DNA of 64,000 nucleotides, taken from Artocarpus heterophyllus. Taxonomy: Eukaryota; Streptophyta; Magnoliopsida; Rosales; Moraceae. The stretch spans positions 20,391,141 to 20,455,140 of the forward strand of contig CM046338.1 of NCBI GenBank assembly GCA_025403435.1, written 5' to 3'. Below the pieces are notes generated by a model, which ran no database searches, was not told the origin of the DNA, and saw only the letters and a program-made list of their open reading frames with translations. Below, piece after piece: positions 46,568 through 58,000 of this stretch. Position numbers and translations under genes: made by a program. Every line of letters begins with the position of its first letter. Positions within the stretch are counted from its first letter, which is position 1.

Positions 46568-49228
46568 TGTAACATCCCTAAGTAGAGATTAACAATTTTT
46601 AATAAAAAAAATAAAGATCAGAAATGAAAAATAAAACATCAAAATAAATTTGCCCGGGACTTAATGAAAAGCTCTCAAATCAAAATAAAAACATAAACAA
46701 CAAATAAACTACAGTTTAATGTAGCACCTTAAATTTTAATAATATAAAACTGTCATCATCATCATTTCAACCCTCAATATACCTTAATACAGTCACAGAA
46801 AGTAACAAATGATGCTTACATTATCATGAAGGACATTCTTTAACAAATGAAACAATTCCAACGTAATACAGCTACATAGCTTCCTCAACTTTATTTCTTG
46901 TCACCACCTTACACACTGTGAGTCTTGAAAAGATAAAAATATAGGGGAATAAGCGGCAACATACTCAATAGGAAAAACCATTACTCATCTTTAAGTTTTT
47001 ATCATTACCACATTAAACCCGCATGGTTAGTTAGTCCACATCATTCTCCAAATTATGAGATTTATTATGTTCATATTCCGCGGATACCATAGTTAATCAT
47101 TACCGAGTTTTATACATATACATATATACAAATATTACAGTTCATCATTATTCCTAGGTATCCATATTTGATAGAGTATCACTCAACTCATGAAACCCAA
47201 ATGGGCGTGCTTGACTACCCTCCAAATATTCCAAGGGTGTTTCGGTGAGGGGATATCAAGCCCCGAGTCCTCACCAAGTTGATTCATATACAATGCATTT
47301 TGGGACTTTCAACCCAAGGGAGCATCATCACCTCTCTCCTATTTTACCTTTTAGGGTATTCATGCTCAAAGACATAACCGCCACCCTCTCACGTCTCACC
47401 ATTTCTCAATAATAAATCTTTATTATAGAGTTACTTTTTCCTAACCATGCATTTCAATTTACAACAACATGTGTCAAAATCAATATATATTCTTCGCTAT
47501 ACAATACAGGACGAGTTCATGATATAGTCCTATATATAATAATAGTTCAACATACATATACATCTTGTAGTAAACAATCAATTTGTAATTTCATAAAACC
47601 TCACAAAAGATGAGTAATAGAATCCCTACCTTCTTAGCTTATCAACAATCTTTTGATCTTAGAATCAATTAACGTTAGCTCCACATACCCTTGATCCTAA
47701 GGCATGCATAAGGACAATTAAAACTAAAGCACAACATAAAAACCATATTCATAAATAAATCATGTGTAAACCCATCTCGCTAGTGTGCCATTAAAGTTTT
47801 TATGCAATTTCTTTTTGAATACCAAAATAAACGACTTTTGTCTTAAACACAATATAAAATATATACAAGTAATCTATATATTTTAGTCTCTAATAAGATC
47901 CATAAATCACTTAAGACAGTGTTGGAAAGGTCGCAAGACATTAAGGGATTATGAGGTGAGCAAAGTTGGGTTCTTGGTTCAAGTTAGCAGCTAGTATACT
48001 ATGGCAAACTGGCGGTATACTTTTGCAAGAAGGGTATGATTACTATCTACAATCAGCACATGGGTTAACAGGTGGTTTACTTAAGGTAAACGGGTGGTAC
48101 TACCACTGGCAGGTTTACTAGTTTCCAATCCAAAAATTAAAAAATTTATAGAAAATAAAATACAACTCCAATTTAAGCTCATGATAGCTCGTTGAAAAGC
48201 TTAGGATGTCTACTTTTTAAATATGTAAACCAATTTACAAAATTAATTTTCATTTAATCCCAAAATTTCAAGAAAGAGCCACTGCCCATAGAGGTATTAC
48301 AAAGTTTATGGAATACCAAGTTTCCCTTTGCACCATATCATATTATCCTTGTTCAAAATCTCAAAACCATGTCAAAATATGTAGTATGCATTATATACTC
48401 ATAATAAACATATTCCTGTGGATTTTTATACCAATATCATCATCAAACCATGTCTCAAGCATTTCTTGCAAATAAGGGTGAAAACATGCTTATATCAAAC
48501 TTTTTTATTCAAACCTTAGAAATCTCTTTTATACCTCAATCAAATCTGTGATGAACCTTTAAATATGTTTCTAACATGCATATGGAACTAGTTTAACAAT
48601 ATAATTTTCTGTTTACGACATATACATTTAGACTTTATACATATGCTCCAAAATAGCAACAAAACATATAATTAGGTTCAAGAACACAAATTTGAATAAT
48701 CTTTGAGTATAAAAATTTATAAATGAAAGACTAAATTCATTCATAAGATTCTAACCTTGGATTATGGCTAGTTGGAAGCTTGAAATGGCTTCAAAACAGG
48801 TTCCTTGACTTCGGTATGGCTGAAATTCTTGCTTAAAGGAGGTGATGGTGGCTGATTTTTATGGCTACCTTAAAGAAGTTTTCTGATTACTTTGCTTCAG
48901 CAAAAATGAGAAGAAGAGTGTGGGAACCGAGGGAGAAAAAGGAAGAGAAGGTGAAGTTTTTAAAGAGAAATGATAGAAGCAATTATAGAGGAGACACGTT
49001 GGAGCATGTCACGGAGGAAATAAAGAAAAGTGAGGGTCAAGAGTAGTTGGGAAAAATATCTTCATGTCTCCTCTGAAGACTTTTTGGTAGAAAATGTCAA
49101 AGTAGTATTTTTGTGACAAATGGATCAATAAAAGTAACTTAGTAATTTTAAATGCAATAAAATTTAAATTATCATATTTTATACATTAATTTGCACAAAA
49201 TTTTCCCGTTAAAATAATATGTGTTACA
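46568..49228 (-). mobile_element. Gypsy-like solo LTR, minus strand
   Basis: 2661 bp bounded by TGTAAC (46568) and GTTACA (ending 49228) and flanked by TTTTA on both sides (46563-46567 and 49229-49233). On the minus strand, CTATTGAGTATGTTGCCGCT followed by TATTCCCC (46959-46987) parallels the CTACTGAGCCTTTCGCTCAC block of the LTR at 9827-12005. No PBS or coding domain lies inside. A cluster of GGTGGTTTAC-like repeats at 47990-48118 occupies a place comparable to the palindrome array of the other LTRs. The small open frame at 48861-49046 has no recognisable domain. Confidence 0.72.
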
Positions 49229-49233
49229 TTTTA

Positions 49234-49985
49234 AAACAAACTATTTTCATCTATTTTGAAAATATTATTAAACAGAGCCTTTTTAAGTGTCAAATCTAGA
49301 AGATGGGGCAAATACATTGGAGGTGGAAGGAATTTTGAAAGAGTCGAAAGTTACCTTACACAATTCGAATTTCTCTTCTTTAAAAAGGACATGCACGCCA
49401 ATTAGAAAAATGCATATTGAAAAATCCTCTGTTTTTTTGGTTGAATCAACAATTCAAATGCTTTTTTATTATAACGATTTTCACGTTAAATTGATCTTAG
49501 TATTACTTTAAGATATACAAGCTGATGTGTTTATTTCAGTTGAATGAAAATAATTATCTGTTTAGGCAGCTTAAGGACTTTACTAGTATAATGACAAAAT
49601 CTCAAGAAATTTTTATAATTTCTCGTTTGGCAAAAATTGTCTAATTAGATGCCAGTTTTTTTTTTTTTGAGAGAGTGATTAATCAATAAAAGTCATTCTC
49701 ATTACTATTTCTTTCTCGCTTTTTTTTGCTAAAATATGAATTTCGTCATACCGTTAATCGCGGTCTCATGTGGGATGGGCGGGAAAAGCTTCTAATCCCT
49801 TGGGCAATTTGAATTTTACTTCTTTGGGCTTAGGTCCTCGCCAAAAACACTTTCCAAACCGAAAAGAACACATTTATGATCGGTTTGACGTAATTGGTAC
49901 TTGTCAATGCAACCTTTTTTTTTTTTTTTTATAAATAATTTAGTGGTATGGGATACCACCTTCTCAAAGATGTCAAAGTGATATA
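49234..49985. other. AT-rich noncoding DNA
   Basis: No gene recognised. A short open frame at 49287-49511 has no recognisable motif. Confidence 0.4.
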
Positions 49986-49989
49986 TATA

Positions 49990-50210
49990 TTTTTTAAATG
50001 AGCCCCGTTCTTAAAAAAAAAAAGAGCATTGCTGTGCATCTTGATCGGGCTGTGACCCGGCCCTCTCAATGGGGTGGGCCCCACCCAATATTTTTTAAAT
50101 GAGGCCCGTTCTAAAAAAAAAAAAAGCATTGTTATGCATCCCGACCGGACTGTGGTCCGGTCCTCTCAGTGGGGTGGGCCCCACCCGATGGGTCCCACAG
50201 TGGGACCCAC
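49990..50210. repeat. Tandem pair of about 100-bp units, GC-rich
   Basis: Two units offset by about 100 bp share TTTTTAAATGAG, CCCGTTCT, an A run, GCATTG, TATGCATC-like sequence and CTCTCA-TGGGGTGGGCC-CCACCC. The second unit forms the left arm of the hairpin at 50145-50253. Confidence 0.85.
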
Positions 50211-50253
50211 TGGGTGGGGCCCACCCCACTGAGAGGGCCGGGCCACAGCCCGG
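50145..50253. repeat. Large GC-rich inverted repeat (54-bp arms, 1-nt centre)
   Basis: Left arm 50145-50198 and right arm 50200-50253 are inverted copies with about five mismatches, centred on GTCCCAC-A-GTGGGAC. The GC content contrasts sharply with the AT-rich surroundings. Small frames across it on both strands are by-products. It could be part of a foldback element; I found no terminal features outside the arms. Confidence 0.9.
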
Positions 50254-50282
50254 TGGGAAAAAAAAGTTTTTCAAAAAAAAAG

Positions 50283-50560
50283 GTGTTTTTTTTTTTTTTT
50301 TTATTTTATAACATATACTAGTAGAAGAACGCGCTCTGTGCGTGTTAAAAAAACTTGAAAATTTAAAAACATTTTTGGAAGGAAAAATAGGAAAAAAAAT
50401 ATTTCGGGACAAAAAAAGGAAAAATGTTTCGAAAATAAAAAAATGTTTTGACTAAAAATAAAAAAAAAATGTTTCGCAAAAAGAAACAACAAGATGTTAA
50501 AAAAATGTTCCCACTGAAAAAAAATGTTTTGCAAAAAAAAAAAGACGAAACATTTTAAAT
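50283..50560. repeat. A-rich degenerate repeats with an AAAAATGTTTCG-like unit
   Basis: A runs of 6-11 bases alternate with ATGTTTCG, ATGTTTTG or ATGTTCCC. The minus-strand frames over it are phenylalanine-rich translations of the repeat. Confidence 0.75.
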
Positions 50561-51984
50561 TTTAAACGTCTTGAGAGCATTATGCGAAATTTATTCTCAC
50601 TTTATGTATATATATATTAAAGACATATAATTGTTAAAGCCATATATATGGATATTGAAAAATATTTTCTAGTATAAATTTAACGGTTGAAAAATAAAAT
50701 CTTATAATACTTATTTTTTATTCAGGTTTTATTGTAGAAATCTCGCATAACTATCTCTTCTTCGTGATAAACTTTTCCTTGTTAAAAAGAAAATGGCACA
50801 AAGGGCTATGGAAAAGAGAAAATGATGTAAAAGTGGAAGATGAATATCTATTACTTCAGCTATTGTTTGTTTAACCGGAAGAAAGTTTGTTCCTCAATTC
50901 TCCCCCACACGCAAACAACAAAATGATATGTACTGCGTGAAAACGAAAAGACAACAAAGCAACGCCACCAAACAGCTAGCACCAATCATAATTAGTAGAT
51001 AAGAAGTAAAGGAAAATAAACATGTGATACAATTCAATTAGTTTTATTGTCAAAATTACGATGTCGTATTTACCTTGACTAATTTCTTATAGTTAGAGTT
51101 TAGGAATACAATGACTAGATTTTTCCATTTTGTGATATACATATTTAAGTAGGATTGGGTTGATTCAAGCTTTGAATCTGAACATTGAAGTAAGTTGATG
51201 CGACTATTGTCCATGTTAAACCATCACGAAAGACTAGGGTGGGTTTGAGATTGCTATGGGATCAAGATATTAACCGTCAAAAGTTCCTATAAGAGTGTTT
51301 TAAATTTTTTATAACAAAGTTTATTTTCTTTTATTTTTTTCCAAATTTAATGATGAAGAATTTGGACTCTACATCTCAAAGTGAAATTAGTTGTAGATTA
51401 ACTGCTAAACTATTTTTGTAATCAGTTATAATTCAAGCCACATATAAAATGCTCTTATCATAGAAGTTTCTCCCATGTAAACTATCATATCATATTTAAT
51501 ATATTTTAGGATTTTTTTTTTCTATTTTTTCCACGCATTTTTGTGGTTAGCAAGTAATTATATTTTACATTTTTTATTATACTATATTTATATCTTCATA
51601 TTTCAAATTCACATTCAATTTGTTATGTATTTTTTGATCAATGGTCAATTTTGACATAAAAAAGTTTTAAATGCCTTTAAAGAGGGAGAGAAAAAAAAGA
51701 AGAATGAGAATGAAAAGTAAGGAAACAAATTATAAATTTAAAAATGTAAACGACTTTTAGATATTTCAATAGTCAAAATAAGACTTACTATAAAAAAAAA
51801 GTTTTAGATTTACCATGAATTTGAAAATGCAAATATATAAATATGGTATAATTTAGAGTATAAGGTATGATTTTTCTGATAATTTCAAAAATCAAGCTAT
51901 AAAAAGAGAGAAAAGAGAAAGAGAGAGAGAGAGAGAGAAAAGTGAGAGGTGGAGTGAGATGACTGAAGTTCAAGGACTGTCTTC
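50561..51984. other. AT-rich noncoding DNA
   Basis: No gene recognised. A GA microsatellite lies at 51907-51946. Confidence 0.45.
51907..51946. repeat. (GA)n microsatellite
   Basis: Imperfect GA/GAAA repeats around a clean (GA) core of about 22 bp. Confidence 0.9.
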
Positions 51985-52435
51985 GGGCATAGCGGAGCTC
52001 CTTGTCATAAAATTTGATCTCCAATCTCGTCAGATAGTGTGCTTTTTGGTGGTGGGGTTGATAGATGATGCAGAGCTTTTGTTTAGGGCAGATTGAAGGT
52101 GAGATAGAGGTTAGTGGCCGTTGGTTTAGAGTATTATTATTGGCACATCTAAAGTTTTATGGCTTGAAAATCTTCAAGGGTTTGACTTACATGGTAGTGG
52201 GATTCTTGTGGAGCAGTCTTCTAAAAATGACGGAAGTAGTGCGAGACGCTTGGGTGTTGTTATTTAGGCAACGCTTTGAGTACGGCGTGCATCTTTTGGT
52301 TCTTCTACTTCCATTGATGGCTTTTTCATTGGTCGTCACATTGTTGAAGGTTTTGTCAATAGTCTTTGGATTTTTTTTTTTTTTGGTTTTCTATGTTTCA
52401 TGGTGTGGTTTTTGCCCTAATTTGGTGGTTTGTTT

Positions 52436-52466
<31 letters not shown>

Positions 52467-53000
52467 GTGTTAGGTTGTGTTTTTGTTCTCTTGATTTATT
52501 TTTTTTAGCAGTGATTTGTGTAGCTTTGGTGGTACTTGTTTTTGGCTTTCAGTAGATTCACATTTTTCCATAGATCAAGATTTTTTTGTTTAATAGCCAT
52601 GTGTGTATTCGATTGTTTGTATATCCATTTGGATAATTATTTTCAAAACTTGAAACATGCCTATCTCTTTAAACGTCATTTGAGATTTTTTTTAGTGTTA
52701 GGCTATGTTTTTGTTCTCTAGATTTATTTCTTAGCAGTTATTTGTTTGGCTTTGGTGGTACTTGTTTTCGCTTTCGGCAGATCGCATTTTTCCATAGATC
52801 GAGTTTTTTTTTTAATAGCCATGTATGTGTTCGATTGTCTGTATATCCATTTGGATAATCATTTTCAGAACTCAAAACATGCCTATCTCCTTAAACGTCA
52901 TTTGAGTTTACTGGTGAAATTGATCATCTATTGTAGTCTTGGTCTACTGTAATCTGAACATATTAGTCATCATTGGTGTTTGTAATTTTCTTAATTTTAA
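51985..53000 (+). other. Uncharacterised T-rich sequence with a 228-bp tandem duplication
   Basis: A unit starting TAGGTTGTGTTTTTGTTCTC at 52471 is repeated from 52699 to about 52906, including GGTGGTACTTGTTTT, TTTCCATAGATC, TTTGGATAAT and CATGCCTATCTC. A T run of about 26 bases precedes the first copy. A 147-codon frame at 52065-52508 becomes a phenylalanine/leucine run and matches nothing I know. A decayed retroposon (LINE-like 3' end) is possible but unproven. Confidence 0.5.
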
Positions 53001-54537
53001 ATATATTCTCTTTTTTAAAAACAAAAAAGTGGAAAAAAAAACTATATTTTTATTTCTATTCAGAACCATTATATTGTAGGTAAAAGGAATACCTATGAAA
53101 TAGGGATTTTATGTAATTTTAGACTTTGTTTGATATTCATGTTTCAACACATTAATTTCTACTACTATAATACAAAGCTCTCACATATTATAATATAAAA
53201 CAAAAGTAAATTATAATATAAAGCTTTTCAATGCTACAGTATTGATTTTGACTCATAATTCCAACTACGTTTTTAAACGCTCTTTTAAGCTGTTAAATAA
53301 AAAAAAGAAACTTATTTTTATATGCAGTTTATATACAGTTTGATTCAATTATATTACGCTGATGCAAGCTAATGTAATCTCATGCCAAAAAAAAAGGCAG
53401 TATACAACATCGTATGAAGCTCTAATTTTAAAGGCATATAATTGTTGACAAGGCCTACTTTGGATAGCTTGTGCTACTAGAAGAAGAAAAACATAGGTTA
53501 GGGTTTTTTTAATTAGTGTTTAGACAATATGAAAAAATATTTTTTAATTTCAGAAGAGCTTTTGAATCTATTTAGTTAAATAAGTCAAAAGCTCTTGGTA
53601 TATACATGATGTAATTCAAAGATGTAGATGAAATATGTAAAAAAAGAATAAGATGTAGATAGAATTCTTAAATAAAATTTTAAAAATATAAATAAAAAAA
53701 GTTTTTTATAAGCATCAAATTGTTGGCTTATCATAAAAGTGTTTATGAAAGCCAAACATTTTTCACAAGTCCATTCAAACATGATTAAAAACAAATTGTA
53801 GAGTAAATAAACCAAAATAATTTTTTTAAGCCATTCTAAACATCCAAACATGACAGAAACAGCTTTTGAAGTAAATAAGCTTCCGTTTGATACTTTAATT
53901 GTAACTGAAGTTTTAAGTTTAAGATCTTTGTGTTGTGGCTACTGTTTGTTTTTATTGTACCTAATGAGAGTTTTATATTATTCATAGTTATAATTAGTAG
54001 GTTAAAATTGAAATTTTAAATACTACTTAAGCCAAACTAATTTTTTAAGCCATTCTAAACAAACTAATAAATAATTATATATAAAGTTTTATTATATATA
54101 TATATCAATGTGTCATTCTAAATTATTTATTATTTTATTTAATAATACATCATTAAATTATTTACTCTTTATTCATGGCAAGATAATATGAAGGTTTAAA
54201 TTTTTTTTTGAGCAATGAAGGTTTGTATTTTTAATAACACAAAAAAAATATTATATGAATAACACTAATTTTAGTTGATACTTTTATGCTACAAACAAGT
54301 CAGTAATTAATACGAATATTATAATCGAAAGAAAAGGGTTAACCAATTATATAATTATTCCTGGCATTAATATAGGAAGGACAAAAAATTCTTAAAAAAA
54401 GAAAAAAGAAAAAAAAAAAGATGCGAAGAATCAAGAGTTAAACAGCCACAGTCACACCCCCATGCTTTACTCTTGACATTCCCAAGGCCGATTCTTCTTT
54501 TCTTTCCCACACAACACCCACCATCACACACTTTCTC
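53001..54537. other. AT-rich intergenic DNA upstream of the LRR gene
   Basis: It contains a possible third MITE of the 44908 type (about 53125-53285; GCTACAGTA and GTTTAAAAACGTAGTTGG-like end). It also contains a small hairpin with 11-bp perfect arms (AGAGCTTTTGA 53553-53563, TCAAAAGCTCT 53585-53595). No gene is seen. Confidence 0.4.
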
Positions 54538-54803
54538 TCTCATTATTATTATTATTTTTTAATTTCTTTTACTCTTTGACTTTCCCAACGCCTCTCTCTC
54601 TCTCTCTCCTTATTTCAGTCATTTTCCCTGCCTCATCGCCTTCCTTCCCAGTTCTCATTTCTTTTCCCCAAAAATTCTCTCTCGGCAAACAAGATTTTTT
54701 TTTTTTTTAACAAACAGCTCGCGAAGAAACAAGGCTAACAAGCCCTAGCTTTGTTGGCCCTAACGATCTCCCGCTACTCGAAGGAGGTAATCGCTGGTCA
54801 ACA
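54538..54803 (+). promoter_or_regulatory. Probable core promoter/5' UTR region of the LRR gene
   Basis: Pyrimidine-rich leader with a CTCTCTCT tract near 54592-54609, directly upstream of the ATG at 54804. CT-rich 5' UTR tracts are common in plant genes. I could not pick a convincing TATA box, so the transcription start is unknown. Confidence 0.45.
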
Positions 54804-55053
54804 ATGGCGGCGGCGACTACTCCTACGACCTCCAAGACCTCGGCTTTGTTGTCGTTGTTCGCTCTTTGCGTCTCCCTAACTTTAGCTCCTTTCGTCCATG
54901 GAAACTCCGAGGGTGACGCTCTTTACACTCTGCGACGGAGCCTCTCCGATCCCGATAACGTCCTTCAGAGCTGGGATCCGACCCTTGTCAACCCTTGCAC
55001 TTGGTTCCACATCACTTGCAATCAGGATAATCGCGTCACCCGAGTGTATAATT

Positions 55054-55087
<34 letters not shown>

Positions 55088-58000
55088 AATATCTATATAC
55101 ACACAGAGAGAGATAATTATATTCCAGCTCAATTTTTTGTGTTGTTTTCTTTTAGTTTTGAACCGATTGATTATGACTTGTTTCTGTGTTGATTTCCGAT
55201 TTCAGGATATTGAACTTCTTTGAGTTTGGTCAATTGTCAGCGTGGTTGATCCAATTAAATTGTCTTGTACTTTGTGGAAGTTGGACTTAATTCGTCATTT
55301 TACTGTTGGAATTAGGTCATAAAGTGAAAATTCATCTTTTAATTGAATCTTTAGTTAGTTGTGAGAAATGAGAATCATATGGGTGTTAATAAGGTCAGAA
55401 GTCATAATTAACTTTTCGGTTGCTTACTCTAGAAGTTTGATGAACAGTTAAGATTCTGATCTTGCACAAAAAGGGAAAAGCTTTGTCGCGTGTAACTTGA
55501 TTCAGTTTGAGAAAGTTCTCTCTTTTGACGAGAAGGGACTGTGGAAGATGTTCATTGGGGATGTAACCTTGTTGGGCTAGTACGGACTGATAAGGGGACT
55601 TGGGAATTTGAGGGTTTCAAATTCTTTCGTCCTCAAGGTTTTGGTGCGTTAGGTAAAAGGGGTTATACGTATATCAAAACGGGATGCAATTTTAGAACTT
55701 TTTAATTCAATTTTTTTTATATTTTAAATATGTTGAAATTTTTTGTTATTTATTTCCGAGTTTATGATGATGGTTACGACCCCTGTAAGATCATTATGGT
55801 TGATGTTTGTAATAGTAGGTTGCTAAACTGTGTGATGCCTGGGGTCTTAGAATTAGAAAAGAATCTTTTTCTATTTGCCTTGACCTTGAGGTCTTGACCT
55901 GTAGTTCACCTCTTCAGTATCTTTGTTTGCTGATTTTTCTTGCAACAGATATATTTTCCTTGCGTAGTGTACTAGGTTTTTTTTATTTGTATGCTATTGT
56001 GTTGGATTGGATATGTTGAATTTAGATATCCTGTGAGGGCTCTGCTATAGACACGGTATTTGAGTTTGATGACCTTATTGGTATTGTTTTGAATGTTTTT
56101 TTTGTACCTTGTGGTGTGTGAAGCTGGCTAACAGACATTCTTCAGTGGTAAAACATAGTACTGCGACTTAAGCACCCCACTTGGATCATGAATTCCATTG
56201 ATTTTTTTTCTCCTCCAAGGGCGCGCACAGCTACACCTAACTTGTGCTTCAAAGTCCAGATAGGCTAAAAGAAATCTAGTCTGTTGTTTAAAACCTTTCC
56301 ATTTTTTTCTTCTTTGGTTTTTCCCCTGTTTTTTGAATTCCAAAAATTGGTACAGGATTTTGTATTTGATCTTGTTGAATCTTCTATTTGGGAAAAAGAA
56401 GATTCAAATCCCAAAGTGTTCTATGTATGTACAGTACTTGATCACTGTGCCAAATAAAGAATCTTGGTCATGTTATTTTGCTTTCATCATGTTTTGAGTA
56501 TTACCCAAGGGGCTATGGGTGTCATGAATATGTTCTTAACATAAAAAGAAATGCATTACCGGTGTCTTTCCAACTTAAGAATAACATATGCCTGAACAGA
56601 CGTAATGGTACTACTTGGACTGTGGGCAATGGTCAAAATTTAATAAATATTTGATTGGCGAAGTGTGGAAATCCTTGCTATGAACTATCTTAAAGTAAAA
56701 TATAATGCTCTTGCATTTTGCCTCTCTTCTAAGGGATCATTTGATCTTGCTTTAGATGTTTAATGGAATTTTCTGGTACTTTTTTTTCCCTTAAATATCT
56801 GTCTCACAGCATCATTTTAATTTGTTATTCATTTTTTTTAATTTAATTTTAAAGTGAAGATGCTGGTTAGAAATTTCCTGCTTCATATGATATAATCAGT
56901 TATACTATTGGTATTAGATCTATATCATCTATTAATCCAATCCGTTTTAGGGTTGTGTTTTTGTTTAGCTTGCTCTTTGTTTGAAAAGAAAAGGAATAAC
57001 CGCGGAAAGAAGGGGGGGTGGGGGGTTTGGGGGCGGTTGGGGGTTGGGTTTGTGGTGTGTTGGTGGGGGGTTGTTGGGGGGTGGGTGTGTCTTGGGTAAC
57101 AATTAAAAATGGGATGGTTGAGATCTGTGATTTGTGTGACCTTGACTCTTATTTTATTGGTTTTCTATTTTTATTTTTTTTTCAAGAGTTTTACGTTTCC
57201 AATTTAAGAAGCCATTAGTGACATTGACCAATTTATTATATACTTGCAGGGATTTGGGGAATTCAAACTTGTCGGGACATCTGGTACCTGATCTTGGAAA
57301 GCTTGAGCATCTGCAATACCTGTATATTTCTTATACCTGTATATTATTGTTGTTGTTGTTGTTATTATTATTATTGCTATTTCAACTATAAGGAGTATAC
57401 AACTGCTGCTTAACTGTATAATAAGTTCTTGAGTGTAAATGTTCTCAGTTTATTTTGATATGCCTTCACGTGGATTTGTTTCTGTGTAGCGATGCTTACT
57501 GCATTCAACTGATGTTTGCTGCCGTAAGTAATCACTTTTCCCTTTTATGATGTAGGGAGCTTTACAAAAACAACATCCAAGGAACCATTCCACCTGAGCT
57601 TGGTAACTTGAAATACCTCATCAGCTTGGATTTGTACAATAACAACATCTTTGGGACCATTCCACCGTCATTGGGAAAATTGAAATCTCTTGTGTTTTTG
57701 TGAGTAAAGTTATATCTAGCAGCTTATCTACCTTAATATTTTTAATTTTTGAGGTTGTGCTTACTTAGATTTTTTCTAATGCTTTGAAATTGGATGATAT
57801 TCTTTCCCATACTTTCCATGTTAACTTGAAAAATGGGTCACATAATCTGTATGGGAGCCTAAATTAGATTTCCTTTTATTGTTTTGAAAGGATAGATTAG
57901 ATTAACAGGGGTTAGGTTTCTTTCACTTCCGCATTTTGCAAGTTTTATAAAGTTGCTTCTACTTGGTACCGCGTTTTGAAGTACTAAGAAGTACTTCAAC

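Noticed and set aside
48861..49046. Lys/Glu-rich 61-codon frame
   Set aside because: It lies inside the minus-strand gypsy-like solo LTR and has no known domain.
52065..52508. 147-codon hydrophobic frame resembling a membrane protein
   Set aside because: The hydrophobicity comes from T runs (poly-Phe/Leu). It shows no recognisable motif, and the segment is part of a duplicated T-rich repeat.
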